A stretch of DNA of 64,000 bases from Flavobacterium sp. SUN052 (GCF_028867935.1 NZ_JAPQNS010000005.1:248001-312000), one strand, 5' to 3'; positions 18,522 to 27,342 are shown, numbered from the stretch's first letter. Translations and numbers: made by a program. The notes: generated from the sequence alone by a model not told the origin.

Positions 18522-19097
18522 CTACTCCGGGAATCCTGCATCTGCTTTGACTTCTTCAATTTGTTTGCGGTGGCGTTCTCCGTGGGAGGCCAGTAGCAAA
18601 ATAGCCTGATAGCAGTCGAGCCAGCCCAATGCGATATGCCTGAAATAGTGAGTTCGGAGATCGTCGACTACATTATAAGTGAAGCCGATGGCGGCCGTCC
18701 GCTGTTGATCAAATGCTTCCAGAGACGCGCCAACCGAGTTGAAGCGACCGGTTGGTACAAACGGGTCGGGGGATGGTAGCGTGACCGCCCGGCTCCGAAC
18801 GGCTTTGATTACATCGACGTCAGAAAACTTGATGTCAGCGCGTTTCTCAGGGTTAGCCGGGTAACTCATCCCTTTCTGAATGGCTCCAAAAATACCCGCT
18901 TCAACCAAAACAATATGTTCGAGAATTTCAGCAATTGACCACCGATCAACACCGGATTTGTAGGTTAATTGATTGTCGGTTAAGCCGTCGACGGCCTGAT
19001 GCAGTGCTACCTGCGTGCTCTGGAGGACGTCGATGGCATAGGCCCGCTCCTGATCGGTAACGGGGCCAGTTACAGGGCTTGATTCTAAATTTTGCAT
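18522..19097 (-). CDS. DinB-like four-helix protein
   Basis: A 191-residue protein of the DinB/YfiT-like superfamily. The pattern is four helices with three widely spaced histidines that bind a metal: WSIAEILEHIVLVE, then YFRHIALGW and a third in ASHGERHRKQIEEV near the C-terminus. It is cytosolic. Relatives include DinB of Bacillus and thiol-dependent transferases; the chemistry of this member is unknown. It lies just upstream, on the same strand, of the palindromic repeat at 18377-18519 and 30 bases downstream of the DbpA-like helicase gene. Confidence 0.82.
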   Translation of the reverse strand: MQNLESSPVTGPVTDQERAYAIDVLQSTQVALHQAVDGLTDNQLTYKSGVDRWSIAEILEHIVLVEAGIFGAIQKGMSYPANPEKRADIKFSDVDVIKAVRSRAVTLPSPDPFVPTGRFNSVGASLEAFDQQRTAAIGFTYNVVDDLRTHYFRHIALGWLDCYQAILLLASHGERHRKQIEEVKADAGFPE

Positions 19098-19127
19098 TGG
19101 TTTAGGGGTTTATAAGTGATGGCATCA

Positions 19128-20453
19128 CTAGCGGGCTATTTCGATTTTATATTTCTTTCCTTTCATTTTTTCGTCCCGGATTCGGGCCAGCAAGTTCTGA
19201 ACTTTATCACGCTTTACGGCGGCAAAGGAAATGAAATCCTGAACGTCGATGCGTCCCAGATCGCCCTTGTCAAGTTGGCCTTTTTGCCCAAAAAAGCCGA
19301 CAATATCGATCTTGTTGAGTTTGTTTTTGCGCCCCCCGCTAACGTACAGCGTCACGAAATCTGGCGGATCAGGTAGGGTCTGGAAATCAGATAGTATTCC
19401 ATATTCTGGCAGGGAGTCCGGTAAGTAGTCAGGGCGAGGTTCGTCGCGGCTCAATATAACATAGGCCGTTCCAGACGCATGCATCCGGGCTGTGCGGCCG
19501 TTCCGATGCACAAACTCGTGACCTTTCAGCGGTAAGTGGTAATGAATAACGTATTTCATCTCAGGAATATCCAGCCCGCGAGCTGCTAAATCGGTCGTAA
19601 TCAGATAGCGGATGCTACCATTGCGAAACTGAATCAACGCCCGCTCGCGGTCGGGTTGCTCCATACCGCCGTGGTACACCTGCGCTTGAATACCACGTTG
19701 GGAGAGTTCATCGCGGGTGCGCTCGGCAGCTTCGCGGTGATTCAGAAAAATCAGAGCCGGTTCGGAGTCCAGCGTACAAAGCAGATTGAACAGCGTTTCG
19801 ATTTTATCTTTTTCGGGGGAGTAAACCACCTTCATGGTCAGCGCTGCCAGCGACTCTTCATTGGCTTCATGAATCACCGTTTGTGGGTTTCGAAGCCGGA
19901 TAAACTCTGGAATTTCAATTCCGTGCGTGGCTGATACCAATACCTGCTTGCGAAGATTAGGCAGTTGGCGCACAATGAAACTCATCTCGTCGTGGAAGCC
20001 CAACTCCAGCGACTTATCAAATTCGTCAAGCACCAGCGTGTGAATTCCCTCCGTATCGAACGAGCGCCGGTCGAGGTGGTCGGCAATGCGGCCCGGCGTG
20101 CCCACAAGCAGGGCAGGAGGGTTGCTCAGGTTTTTGATCTCTGTCTCAACCGGGTGGCCGCCATAGCATGAATTTACTTTGAAACCCGTCGCCATTTTTT
20201 TCCAGACTTGCTCAATTTGCAGCGCCAACTCTCGCGATGGAGCCAGTACGAGGCACTGAACGGTGGGCTGGTTAGGTTTTAGTAAACCTAAAATCGGCAA
20301 CAAAAAGGCAATCGTTTTGCCCGAGCCGGTAGGGGCTACCAGCACCGTGTCGTGATCTTGCGCAATGGCACGGCTAGCAGCTTCCTGCATGGTATTCAGG
20401 GCAGTAATGCCGAGGTTGGCCAGGATCGGAGCGGTTTGTTGTGAAGGTATCAT
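19128..20453 (-). CDS. DEAD-box RNA helicase with DbpA-like C-terminal RNA-binding domain
   Basis: A 441-residue helicase. Motif I is APTGSGKT, motif Ia APSRELA, motif Ib TPGR, motif III SAT, motif VI HRNGRTARM. Motif II reads DEFD rather than DEAD, and motif VI carries N and A where HRIGRTGR is usual. The last 75 residues (YVSGGRKNKLNKIDIVGFF...GRIDVQDFISFAAV) match the DbpA RNA-binding domain, which in E. coli targets 23S rRNA helix 92. It probably acts in ribosome assembly. It is divergent from another DEAD-box gene 72 bases away. Likely leaderless promoter at 20458-20465. Confidence 0.9.
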   Translation of the reverse strand: MIPSQQTAPILANLGITALNTMQEAASRAIAQDHDTVLVAPTGSGKTIAFLLPILGLLKPNQPTVQCLVLAPSRELALQIEQVWKKMATGFKVNSCYGGHPVETEIKNLSNPPALLVGTPGRIADHLDRRSFDTEGIHTLVLDEFDKSLELGFHDEMSFIVRQLPNLRKQVLVSATHGIEIPEFIRLRNPQTVIHEANEESLAALTMKVVYSPEKDKIETLFNLLCTLDSEPALIFLNHREAAERTRDELSQRGIQAQVYHGGMEQPDRERALIQFRNGSIRYLITTDLAARGLDIPEMKYVIHYHLPLKGHEFVHRNGRTARMHASGTAYVILSRDEPRPDYLPDSLPEYGILSDFQTLPDPPDFVTLYVSGGRKNKLNKIDIVGFFGQKGQLDKGDLGRIDVQDFISFAAVKRDKVQNLLARIRDEKMKGKKYKIEIAR

Positions 20454-20457
20454 GAGT

Positions 20458-20465
20458 CAAAGGTA
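20458..20465 (-). promoter_or_regulatory. -7 box of the DbpA-like helicase
   Basis: The minus strand reads TACCTTTG, a perfect TAnnTTTG match, only 4 bases before the ATG at 20451-20453, so the message would be close to leaderless. It faces away from the plus-strand box at 20499. Confidence 0.5.
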
Positions 20466-20498
20466 CGGGGAAAGGATGGGAACGCGGACGGTTCCTCG

Positions 20499-20507
20499 TA
20501 CCTTTGC
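20499..20507 (+). promoter_or_regulatory. -7 box of the plus-strand DEAD-box helicase
   Basis: TACCTTTGC matches TAnnTTTGC, 19 bases before the ATG at 20526. Together with the minus-strand box at 20458-20465 it makes a compact divergent promoter pair 33 bases apart. Confidence 0.55.
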
Positions 20508-20525
20508 ACTTTGAACAGCATTGCT

Positions 20526-21854
20526 ATGACATTTGACGAACTGAATCTGACCAAGCCTTTACTGAATGCCCTTGCCGATTTAGGCTACACGCAGCCCACT
20601 ACTATCCAGCAAAAAGTATTGCCGGTGGCTATGTCGGGGCGCGACGTGTGCGGCATTGCCCAAACCGGTACGGGTAAAACAGTGGCTTACTTGTTGCCGT
20701 CATTGCGGCAGCTTCAGTTTTCGACTACCAAAATTCCCCAGATCATTATTCTGGTACCAACCCGCGAACTGGTGGTGCAAGTGGTGGAGACGGTGACAGC
20801 CCTTGCTAAATACATGAATGTGCTGACGGTAGGCGTTTACGGGGGTGTGAACCTCAAACCTCAGGCCGCTCAGGTGCAACAGGGTGCTGATGTGATCGTA
20901 GCAACCCCCGGCCGGCTGGTGGATTTGCTGGCGAGTGGCGTGTTGAAAACAAAAGCCCTCAAACGGCTTATTATCGACGAGTTCGATGAGATGCTTAACC
21001 TTGGATTCCGGGCGCAACTAACGGCCATTCTGGATCTGTTGCCCAAAAAGCGGCAGAATCTGCTGTTCTCAGCTACCCTAACCGACGAAGTGGTGACGGT
21101 GATGGCCACGTTTTTTACGGAACCGGTTCGGGTAGAAGCCGCCCCGGCTGGAACACCCCTCGAAACGATTGAGCAACAGGCCTACCACGTTCCAAATTTC
21201 TATACCAAGGTGAATCTGCTGAGCCTGTTGCTCAGGAGCCACTCTGCAATGAACCGGGTGCTGGTGTTTGTATCCACCAAAGAAATGGCTGATCAACTCA
21301 ACGAAGAGTTTTATCCCTCGTTTCCCGAACAGGTTGGTGTCATTCACGGCAACAAGGCTCAGAATTACCGCTTCGAGTCTGTGGAGCGGTTCAAAAGCGG
21401 CCAGTATCGGGTGCTGATCGCGACGGACATTGTAGCACGTGGTTTAGACGTAGCTGGCGTGTCACACGTGGTCAATTTCGATTTGCCCGACGAAGTCGAG
21501 AATTACATTCACCGGATTGGGCGTACGGGTCGTGCCGATCAAACTGGTACCGCCATCTCATTCATCCGCCCCGCCGAAGAAGCCCAGCAGGCTGCTATCG
21601 AAGCGTTTATGAAGCAACCAATTCCGTTGTTGCCCCTGCCTGAAAAACTGGTGATTGTTGATCAACTGACTGACGCTGAGCAGCCAGTGATCAGAATGAA
21701 GACGCTGGAGCCGAAAATGGCTAAAAAGGTACCTTCTGCCTCGGCGTTTCAGGAGAAAATCGAGAAGAACAAAAAAGTAAACGTCCGGCGCGACCATGCC
21801 GCCGAAAAAATGAAAAAATACGGCAAGCCCATCACGCGGGGCGGCAAGAAATAA
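20526..21854 (+). CDS. DEAD-box RNA helicase (RhlE-like) with basic tail
   Basis: The 442-residue protein starts at the ATG at 20526 (MTFDELNLTKPLLNAL); an upstream TTG at 20511 is less likely. It has the Q motif (GYTQPTTIQQ), motif I AQTGTGKT, Ia VPTRELV, Ib TPGR, motif II DEFD (not DEAD), motif III SAT, and motif VI HRIGRTGR. The last 50 residues are rich in Lys and Arg (EKIEKNKKVNVRRDHAAEK), a likely RNA-binding tail. It is followed 27 bases later by a third helicase in the same direction, so the two are probably one operon. Confidence 0.9.
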   Translation: MTFDELNLTKPLLNALADLGYTQPTTIQQKVLPVAMSGRDVCGIAQTGTGKTVAYLLPSLRQLQFSTTKIPQIIILVPTRELVVQVVETVTALAKYMNVLTVGVYGGVNLKPQAAQVQQGADVIVATPGRLVDLLASGVLKTKALKRLIIDEFDEMLNLGFRAQLTAILDLLPKKRQNLLFSATLTDEVVTVMATFFTEPVRVEAAPAGTPLETIEQQAYHVPNFYTKVNLLSLLLRSHSAMNRVLVFVSTKEMADQLNEEFYPSFPEQVGVIHGNKAQNYRFESVERFKSGQYRVLIATDIVARGLDVAGVSHVVNFDLPDEVENYIHRIGRTGRADQTGTAISFIRPAEEAQQAAIEAFMKQPIPLLPLPEKLVIVDQLTDAEQPVIRMKTLEPKMAKKVPSASAFQEKIEKNKKVNVRRDHAAEKMKKYGKPITRGGKK

Positions 21855-21881
21855 GGCGGTTTTTACACCAACACAAGCATC

Positions 21882-23024
21882 ATGTCATTTTCCTCTTTAG
21901 GCTTATCCAAACCGCTGCTCAAGCGCATTGCCGATGAGCAATATGCTAAACCATACCCCATTCAGGAGCAGGCCATACCCGCCATTCTGAACGGACGCGA
22001 TATTCTGGGAATTGCCAAAACAGGGTCGGGTAAAACGGCGGGTTTTGTATTGCCTATTCTCCACCGTTTACAAAGCGATCCGCCCGCTCAGGGCCGTTAC
22101 GTGAACACGCTCGTGCTGGTGCCTACCCGCGAGTTGGCCGTGCAGGTGGCCGACGTTTTTAAAACCTTCGGGCGCGATTTACCACGACGCGTTAAAACGG
22201 TGCCTGTGTTTGGCGGGGTATCCATCAATCCGCAAATGATGGCTCTCGGTGGGGCCGATGTGGTGGTGGCAACTCCCGGTCGATTGCTCGATCTGATCTC
22301 TGCCAACGCACTCAGTCTGAAAGCTGTGGCGACGCTGGTACTCGACGAAGCCGACAAAATGCTCGACCTCGGCTTTGCCGACGAGATGAATGAATTGTTT
22401 GCTATGTTGCCCAACCGGCGGCAAACGCTTTTATTTTCGGCCACGCTGGGTGATGCTGTTGAGACTATCCATACCAGATTGTTGCACAATCCGCTGCGGG
22501 TTGGGGTGGAAGAAAAAGAGCAGGATATCAGCCAGATTAAGCAGGTTGCTTATCGGGTCACTGCCGAACGGAAAGGGCCGTTGTTGCGCTATCTCATCAA
22601 AAAAGGGGAAATGAAACAGGTGCTGGTGTTTGTATCCTCGGTGCGAACGGCCGATAACCTGGTTATAAAACTGAATAAGAACGGTATTTCGGCGGCAGCT
22701 ATGCACAGCCAGAAAAGCCAGGGAGGGCGCACGAGTGCGTTATATCAGTTTAAAAACGGAAAAATCCCCGTGTTGGTTGCCACCGATCTGCTGTCGCGCG
22801 GGATCGATATTGAGATGTTGCCCTACGTGGTGAATTTTGAATTGCCCCGCTCACCCAAAGATTACGTTCACCGCATTGGCAGAACAGGCCGGGCCGAGGC
22901 AAATGGCGAAGCTATCGCTTTGGTCACCCCCGAAGATGAGCATCATTTCCGGGTCATTCAGAAAAAAATGGGTCGCTGGGTTGACTTTATCGAATCCGAG
23001 AACTTCGATTTAAGCGGATACTAA
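21882..23024 (+). CDS. DEAD-box RNA helicase (RhlE-like), short form
   Basis: A 380-residue helicase with all core motifs: Q motif (YAKPYPIQEQ), motif I AKTGSGKT, Ia VPTRELA, Ib TPGR, motif II DEAD (LDEADKMLDLGF), motif III SAT, and motif VI HRIGRTGR. It ends soon after the second RecA domain (FIESENFDLSGY), with no RNA-binding tail. It is likely co-transcribed with the helicase ending at 21854. Unlike its two neighbours it keeps the standard DEAD. Probable roles are rRNA maturation or mRNA turnover, by family. Confidence 0.9.
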   Translation: MSFSSLGLSKPLLKRIADEQYAKPYPIQEQAIPAILNGRDILGIAKTGSGKTAGFVLPILHRLQSDPPAQGRYVNTLVLVPTRELAVQVADVFKTFGRDLPRRVKTVPVFGGVSINPQMMALGGADVVVATPGRLLDLISANALSLKAVATLVLDEADKMLDLGFADEMNELFAMLPNRRQTLLFSATLGDAVETIHTRLLHNPLRVGVEEKEQDISQIKQVAYRVTAERKGPLLRYLIKKGEMKQVLVFVSSVRTADNLVIKLNKNGISAAAMHSQKSQGGRTSALYQFKNGKIPVLVATDLLSRGIDIEMLPYVVNFELPRSPKDYVHRIGRTGRAEANGEAIALVTPEDEHHFRVIQKKMGRWVDFIESENFDLSGY

Positions 23025-23088
23025 TTGATAGTGAACAGTTTACTGGTTAGTTTGCAACCCCGCATTCACTAAACTTGTACTGTTCATC

Positions 23089-24111
23089 ATGTCAAATCGC
23101 CTTGTGTCGCTCATTCGCGACCACTTTGGCTTTTCCCAGCGCGAAGCGCGTGGCTTTACTGTCGTGCTCTTTATCGGCGTCATGGCTCTGGTCGTTCCTT
23201 TTGTATATCGCTGGCTCGTTCCCGAAAAACACATTGATACCACTGTTACTGACCAGCATAAGCTGGATAGCCTGCTGAGGATCATGCGTACGGAAGAGGT
23301 GAAAGAAGATAACGAGCGTCGATCTCAATACGGCAATAAATACGGTAGCAACCGCGACGATCAGCGCACGGCCGAACGCTTTCACGAACCCAAACTGTTC
23401 AATTTCGATCCAAATACGGTGAGCGTGTCGGGTTGGCAGCAGTTGGGGCTGCCCAAATACATGGCTGAGCGTATTGACAAGTACCGCAGCAAAGGCGGTC
23501 AATTTCGCCGGAAAGAAGACCTGCTTAAAATCTATGATTTTCCGCCTGATCTCTACGACCAGCTCGAACCGTATGTGCAGCTTCCGGAGCGTGCGGGGCA
23601 AGACTATGCCAACAATAAACCCGGCTTTGACCAATCGGAGCGGAATCCAGCTAATGCGTCAGGTACTGCCGCCGAGCCAGAACGGCCGCGTTATGAAAAA
23701 CCCGCTTTTGTGGCTCCCCAACCGTTCGATATTAACACGGCTGATACGAATGACCTCAAGAAACTGAAGGGAATTGGCTCCGGCAGGGCCCGGCAAATTG
23801 TAAAATTTCGGGACGCGTTGGGCGGTTTTGTTTCGACGAGTCAGTTTGCGGAAATTTTCAATATCGACTCCCTTTCGGTGGCCGAGCTGAACCAGTATGC
23901 CCGTATCCAGTCAGCAGCCCGACGATTCAAAATCAACACAATTTCGGCAGAAGAACTGGATCGGTCGCCGTATTTGTCGCGTCGGCAGGCCGAAATTATC
24001 ATTGCCTACCGGCAGCAACACGGGGCTTTTGCGTCGGTAGAATCGTTGCGGCCCATTCGGATTCTGGACGCCAAGCTGATCGAGAAACTGGGGCCGTACC
24101 TGGAATTTTAG
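23089..24111 (+). CDS. Membrane-anchored helix-hairpin-helix (ComEA-like) protein
   Basis: A 340-residue protein with one membrane helix near the N-terminus (VVLFIGVMALVVPFVYRWLV, about residues 25-44). At least three helix-hairpin-helix units follow (around 100-165, 212-275 and 285-340). The second has the classic FDINTADTNDLKKLKGIGSG start, the third NTISAEELDRSPYLSRRQAEIIIAYR. Such HhH repeats bind DNA; in ComEA they serve DNA uptake. No other competence gene is in the window, so a competence role is only a possibility. It follows the helicase by 64 bases. Confidence 0.85.
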   Translation: MSNRLVSLIRDHFGFSQREARGFTVVLFIGVMALVVPFVYRWLVPEKHIDTTVTDQHKLDSLLRIMRTEEVKEDNERRSQYGNKYGSNRDDQRTAERFHEPKLFNFDPNTVSVSGWQQLGLPKYMAERIDKYRSKGGQFRRKEDLLKIYDFPPDLYDQLEPYVQLPERAGQDYANNKPGFDQSERNPANASGTAAEPERPRYEKPAFVAPQPFDINTADTNDLKKLKGIGSGRARQIVKFRDALGGFVSTSQFAEIFNIDSLSVAELNQYARIQSAARRFKINTISAEELDRSPYLSRRQAEIIIAYRQQHGAFASVESLRPIRILDAKLIEKLGPYLEF

Positions 24112-24125
24112 AGGGTGCCTAAATG

Positions 24126-24214
24126 GAACACGGATATACACGGATTTCTATTTATTGAAGAATTCGTGTATATCCGTGCAATTCCGCTCCGATGTATCGG
24201 TACAATCCGTGTTC
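24126..24214. repeat. Palindromic repeat with CACGGAT units
   Basis: Outer arms GAACACGG (24126-24133) and CCGTGTTC (24207-24214) enclose a second inverted repeat CACGGATATACAC (24129-24141) / GTGTATATCCGTG (24166-24178). It fills the gap between two convergent genes and could act as a bidirectional terminator. Its ATCCGTG units recur in the element at 43195-43299. Confidence 0.75.
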
Positions 24215-24222
24215 TAAACCTC

Positions 24223-25026
24223 TTAAAAGTTAGGCTTGAGCAAATACTTGGAATAAAACTCATCAATCGCCGTAACGGCTTCAGTCGGCGTGTCGACCAC
24301 ACGGATGAGTTTCATATCTTCTGGATTGATATTGTGTTCTTCGCCCAGCATCACATTTTCGATCCAGTCGATCAGGCCCTGCCAGTAGGAGCGCCCCACG
24401 AGAACAATTGGGAAACGGGCAATTTTTTTGGTCTGAATCAGTGTAATGGCTTCAAACAATTCGTCGAGGGTTCCCATACCACCGGGCATCACTACGAAGC
24501 CTTGGGCGTACTTGACAAACATCACCTTGCGCACAAAGAAAAAGTCGAAGTTGATGCTTTTGTCGGGATCAATGTAGATGTTGCTATGCTGTTCAAACGG
24601 GAGTTCGATATTTAAGCCGACCGATTTACCGCCCTGCTCAAAAGCGCCTTTGTTACCGGCTTCCATAATACCCGGCCCACCACCCGTGATTACGCCATAC
24701 CCATGACGCACCAGTTTGGCGGCAATCTCTTCAGCCATCTTGTAATACGGATTATCAGCTTTGGTACGGGCTGAGCCAAAAATCGACACGCAGGGGCCAA
24801 TCTTGGCCAGTTTGTCGAATCCTTCAACAAACTCAGCCATCACTTTAAAAATAACCCACGAGTCGGCAGTTTTTACTTCGTTCCAGTTACGGTCCGAGAA
24901 GGCTTCTTTGATTCGTTGTTCGTCAGGGGTGAGAAGAAGTTCGTCGCGTTTAGGGAGGTCTTTCTCAATCTGGGTTTTGCTCTGTGTTTCTGAACGGTGT
25001 ACCGTCTCTTTAGATTCTGTAGTCAT
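24223..25026 (-). CDS. LOG-family nucleotide phosphoribohydrolase-like protein
   Basis: A 267-residue TIGR00730-family Rossmann protein. The signature PGGMGTLDELFEAI and the upstream GVITGGGPGIMEAGNKGA, with a conserved GARR-like FGSARTK, mark the LOG/YgdH group. Enzymes of this group cleave nucleoside 5'-monophosphates to a base and ribose 5-phosphate (cytokinin activation in plants, and purine or pyrimidine nucleotide turnover in bacteria). The long charged N-terminus (residues 1-35) is typical of the YgdH-type. It is divergent from rpiB, whose product isomerises ribose 5-phosphate, a suggestive pairing. Confidence 0.87.
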   Translation of the reverse strand: MTTESKETVHRSETQSKTQIEKDLPKRDELLLTPDEQRIKEAFSDRNWNEVKTADSWVIFKVMAEFVEGFDKLAKIGPCVSIFGSARTKADNPYYKMAEEIAAKLVRHGYGVITGGGPGIMEAGNKGAFEQGGKSVGLNIELPFEQHSNIYIDPDKSINFDFFFVRKVMFVKYAQGFVVMPGGMGTLDELFEAITLIQTKKIARFPIVLVGRSYWQGLIDWIENVMLGEEHNINPEDMKLIRVVDTPTEAVTAIDEFYSKYLLKPNF

Positions 25027-25122
25027 ATTCTTCGTTGATGCAGCGGGTAAACGAAGTTTCGTTCACCATACTCTTAACTGGTTTTTTCGTTTTGTGTTCT
25101 TTTGCGATTAATAGACCCCATC

Positions 25123-25168
25123 TTGTTAAGAAAGATAGCATCTCTTTGTTAAGAAAGATAGCATCTCT
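25123..25168. repeat. Perfect 23-bp tandem repeat upstream of rpiB
   Basis: TTGTTAAGAAAGATAGCATC plus TCT occurs twice head to tail at 25123-25145 and 25146-25168 with no mismatch. It lies in the intergenic region between the divergent LOG-family gene and rpiB, upstream of the rpiB -7 box at 25193. Each unit could be an operator half. Confidence 0.9.
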
Positions 25169-25192
25169 CGCACGGGCCGGAACGTAATAACG

Positions 25193-25201
25193 TATTTTTG
25201 C
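25193..25201 (+). promoter_or_regulatory. -7 box of rpiB
   Basis: TATTTTTGC matches TAnnTTTGC, 34 bases before the rpiB ATG and 25 bases after the tandem repeat. Confidence 0.5.
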
Positions 25202-25234
25202 CCGAAATTTGTTCAATCACTTAGTAAACATCGC

Positions 25235-25672
25235 ATGAACACGCGCATTGCCCTTGGGGCCGACCATGCTGGCTTCGATTATAAAGAAACCATTCGCCAA
25301 CACCTGACCGAAAAAGGCTATTCTGTGGAAGATTTTGGCACCTATTCTGCCGAGTCCGCTGACTACGCCGATTTTGCCCACCCCGTAGCCTCCGCCGTTG
25401 AGGAAGGCCGCGCCGACTGGGGTATTCTGGTGTGCGGAAGTGGGCAAGGCGTAGCCATGACAGCCAATAAGCACCAGGGGATTCGGGCCGCGCTGGTTTG
25501 GCAACCGGATATTGCGGCATTAACTCGTCAGCACAACAACGCCAACGTGCTGTGCTTGCCCGAGCGATTCATTACCATAACGGACGCGCTGGAATGCGTT
25601 CGCCTGTTTTTGGAGACCGAATTTGAAGGAGGCCGCCACGAACGGCGGGTCCAGAAAATGGCGTGTAGTTAA
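25235..25672 (+). CDS. rpiB: Ribose 5-phosphate isomerase B
   Basis: A 145-residue RpiB/LacA-family sugar-phosphate isomerase starting MNTRIALGADHAGFDYKET. The GADHAG-x-x-x-K start (active-site Asp, His), the CGSGQGVAMTANK loop containing the catalytic Cys, and ARQHNNANVL near the C-terminus are family hallmarks. It interconverts ribose 5-phosphate and ribulose 5-phosphate in the pentose phosphate pathway. Related enzymes can act on allose phosphate. It lies next to a LOG-family gene. Confidence 0.93.
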   Translation: MNTRIALGADHAGFDYKETIRQHLTEKGYSVEDFGTYSAESADYADFAHPVASAVEEGRADWGILVCGSGQGVAMTANKHQGIRAALVWQPDIAALTRQHNNANVLCLPERFITITDALECVRLFLETEFEGGRHERRVQKMACS

Positions 25673-25686
25673 GTGCAACAGGTGTT

Positions 25687-27342
25687 TCAGTTGAAGTGTT
25701 TTCGTAAAAAATCGAGCCCGTTCTGAACGCTCAGTCGTTCAATAACATCGTTGGGTACCTGAATTGTTGTACCCAGATGGGCATTGAGATGATTGGCCAT
25801 TGTAGTCATGCACGATTTCAGATCGTCGCGGAAGAGGTTTGACAATTGTCCGGCAGAAGGACAAGTTTTCAACGCTGTAATAAGTCCATCATAATCGGAA
25901 CCCAGGCAAATATGCTTCCAGGGATCGATGGTTGAGGGTACTTGCAATTCTGGTGAACTATCGGGATTTTCCCCAAGCTCTGTAATCAGCACAATATGCA
26001 AAACCTGCTGGCAAAAAGCCCAAAGGTCACTAACTGGTTTTTCAACATTGCCATCGAAACCGTGAGGAAGCTCTTCAGTTGGGTAAAGAGAAACAGGGGC
26101 GGGTGGATTATTCAGCCAGGCAGGTGGAAAATCAGCCCGGCTGAACCGCTCATCTTCTACCAAAACGGGTTCCAGTATTGATTTTGGATTCAGCGTAGCT
26201 CCAATAATCCGCCGATCAAGAGACACGCCAATAAGGCCGCCCGACCGCATGATCTGTGCAATGTCTTCATTGTACAAGTTGATTGACCAGGGATTGAACG
26301 GAATGTGCGTCTTCATGGATAGACGATCGGGGCTAGAAGGCGGCACCCGGCGAATAAAACCCGCTACGGGATTATAACTTACCACCAGATTTTTGGGCCG
26401 ATTCTGCATGGCTCGAACGGTTTTAATGGGTGGGTTGTCCCACGATGTTCCCGTTACGCCCATGTGCGTAGCTAGAATCGGTACGCCCGGGAAATCACGA
26501 TTCATAATGGCGTATACCTGTTGCCGGGCTTTCAGGCTCAGGTGTTTTACATCAACCAAAATCCGTTTTTCCGTGGCTGTTTCCCGAAGCGCCGTTCTTA
26601 CAAATGCTTCGCCTTGTGGACTCAGGCCGTTGCCCGTTGGATCGAACGATCCCACGTTGACCAGATCATGCGCGAATCGCGCCGGAATGGCCCAGGCATG
26701 ATTGGTTAACGCATTCTGGCCGTGATGCGCCAGGGTAATATAGAGCAGACGGGGAAACTTATCGGGATGTTGAAACGAATCGGTTTTCCAGTCGGCAAGT
26801 CTCTTCACAATATTTTGCGGTTGAGTCTCTTGCACCGCAAGATCTTTTTCGGTGTAAAAATTATGAACACCTTCGATAGAGGCCACTACATAAACGGTGT
26901 TGGGATCGGGCGGATTGGGATAATCGCTCATTCGCTGTAACAGTTTATAACTCCTCGGTGCAGTAGCTGTCTCCGGCACTTCTTCAAAACGCAGAAAATG
27001 CTGTAACTCCCGCTTAATCAACCTGTCGAAGTAGCTTTCCTTCTGGTTTTTCATATCGGGTAGAATGTGCGGTCCCAAATTTTTGATCTTTTCTAGATCG
27101 CTGACGAACGCATAAACCCGCTCAAACGCGATAAAACTCACGGCGAGCACACTGCCTCCGGCAACCTGCCCGAAACTGCATTGAGAATCCAGCGAGTTGC
27201 CTACCAGTTTTTCAACGCAGGCTGCAAATGGTACATTGAGTTCAATGTCAACAAAACCAATTGGATTGCTGCACTGAGTAACGTCGTCTTTCATTAGCGA
27301 CGACTTGAACGAGGGGTGCGTGTGTAAATCGAAGAATGCCAT
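25687..27342 (-). CDS. Divergent M19 membrane-dipeptidase-like hydrolase (cytosolic, long)
   Basis: A 551-residue protein starting MAFFDLHTHPSFKS. The HxH start, IEG in VASIEGVHNF, the DVKHLS segment, THMGV and GSDYDGL follow the order of metal ligands in M19 dipeptidases and the wider amidohydrolase superfamily. The first motif is HTH rather than the usual HxD, and the protein is longer than typical M19 members (350-420). There is no signal peptide, so it should be cytosolic, unlike most M19 enzymes. It may cleave dipeptides or another amide. Gene is convergent with rpiB and divergent from the hydrolase at 27466. Confidence 0.75.
   Translation of the reverse strand: MAFFDLHTHPSFKSSLMKDDVTQCSNPIGFVDIELNVPFAACVEKLVGNSLDSQCSFGQVAGGSVLAVSFIAFERVYAFVSDLEKIKNLGPHILPDMKNQKESYFDRLIKRELQHFLRFEEVPETATAPRSYKLLQRMSDYPNPPDPNTVYVVASIEGVHNFYTEKDLAVQETQPQNIVKRLADWKTDSFQHPDKFPRLLYITLAHHGQNALTNHAWAIPARFAHDLVNVGSFDPTGNGLSPQGEAFVRTALRETATEKRILVDVKHLSLKARQQVYAIMNRDFPGVPILATHMGVTGTSWDNPPIKTVRAMQNRPKNLVVSYNPVAGFIRRVPPSSPDRLSMKTHIPFNPWSINLYNEDIAQIMRSGGLIGVSLDRRIIGATLNPKSILEPVLVEDERFSRADFPPAWLNNPPAPVSLYPTEELPHGFDGNVEKPVSDLWAFCQQVLHIVLITELGENPDSSPELQVPSTIDPWKHICLGSDYDGLITALKTCPSAGQLSNLFRDDLKSCMTTMANHLNAHLGTTIQVPNDVIERLSVQNGLDFLRKHFN

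Noticed and set aside
18373..18609. A 78-codon frame rich in Arg and Gly
   Set aside because: It is a translation of the palindromic repeat at 18377-18519.
25123..25168. A CRISPR-like pair of repeats
   Set aside because: There are only two copies with no spacer between them and no cas gene nearby.
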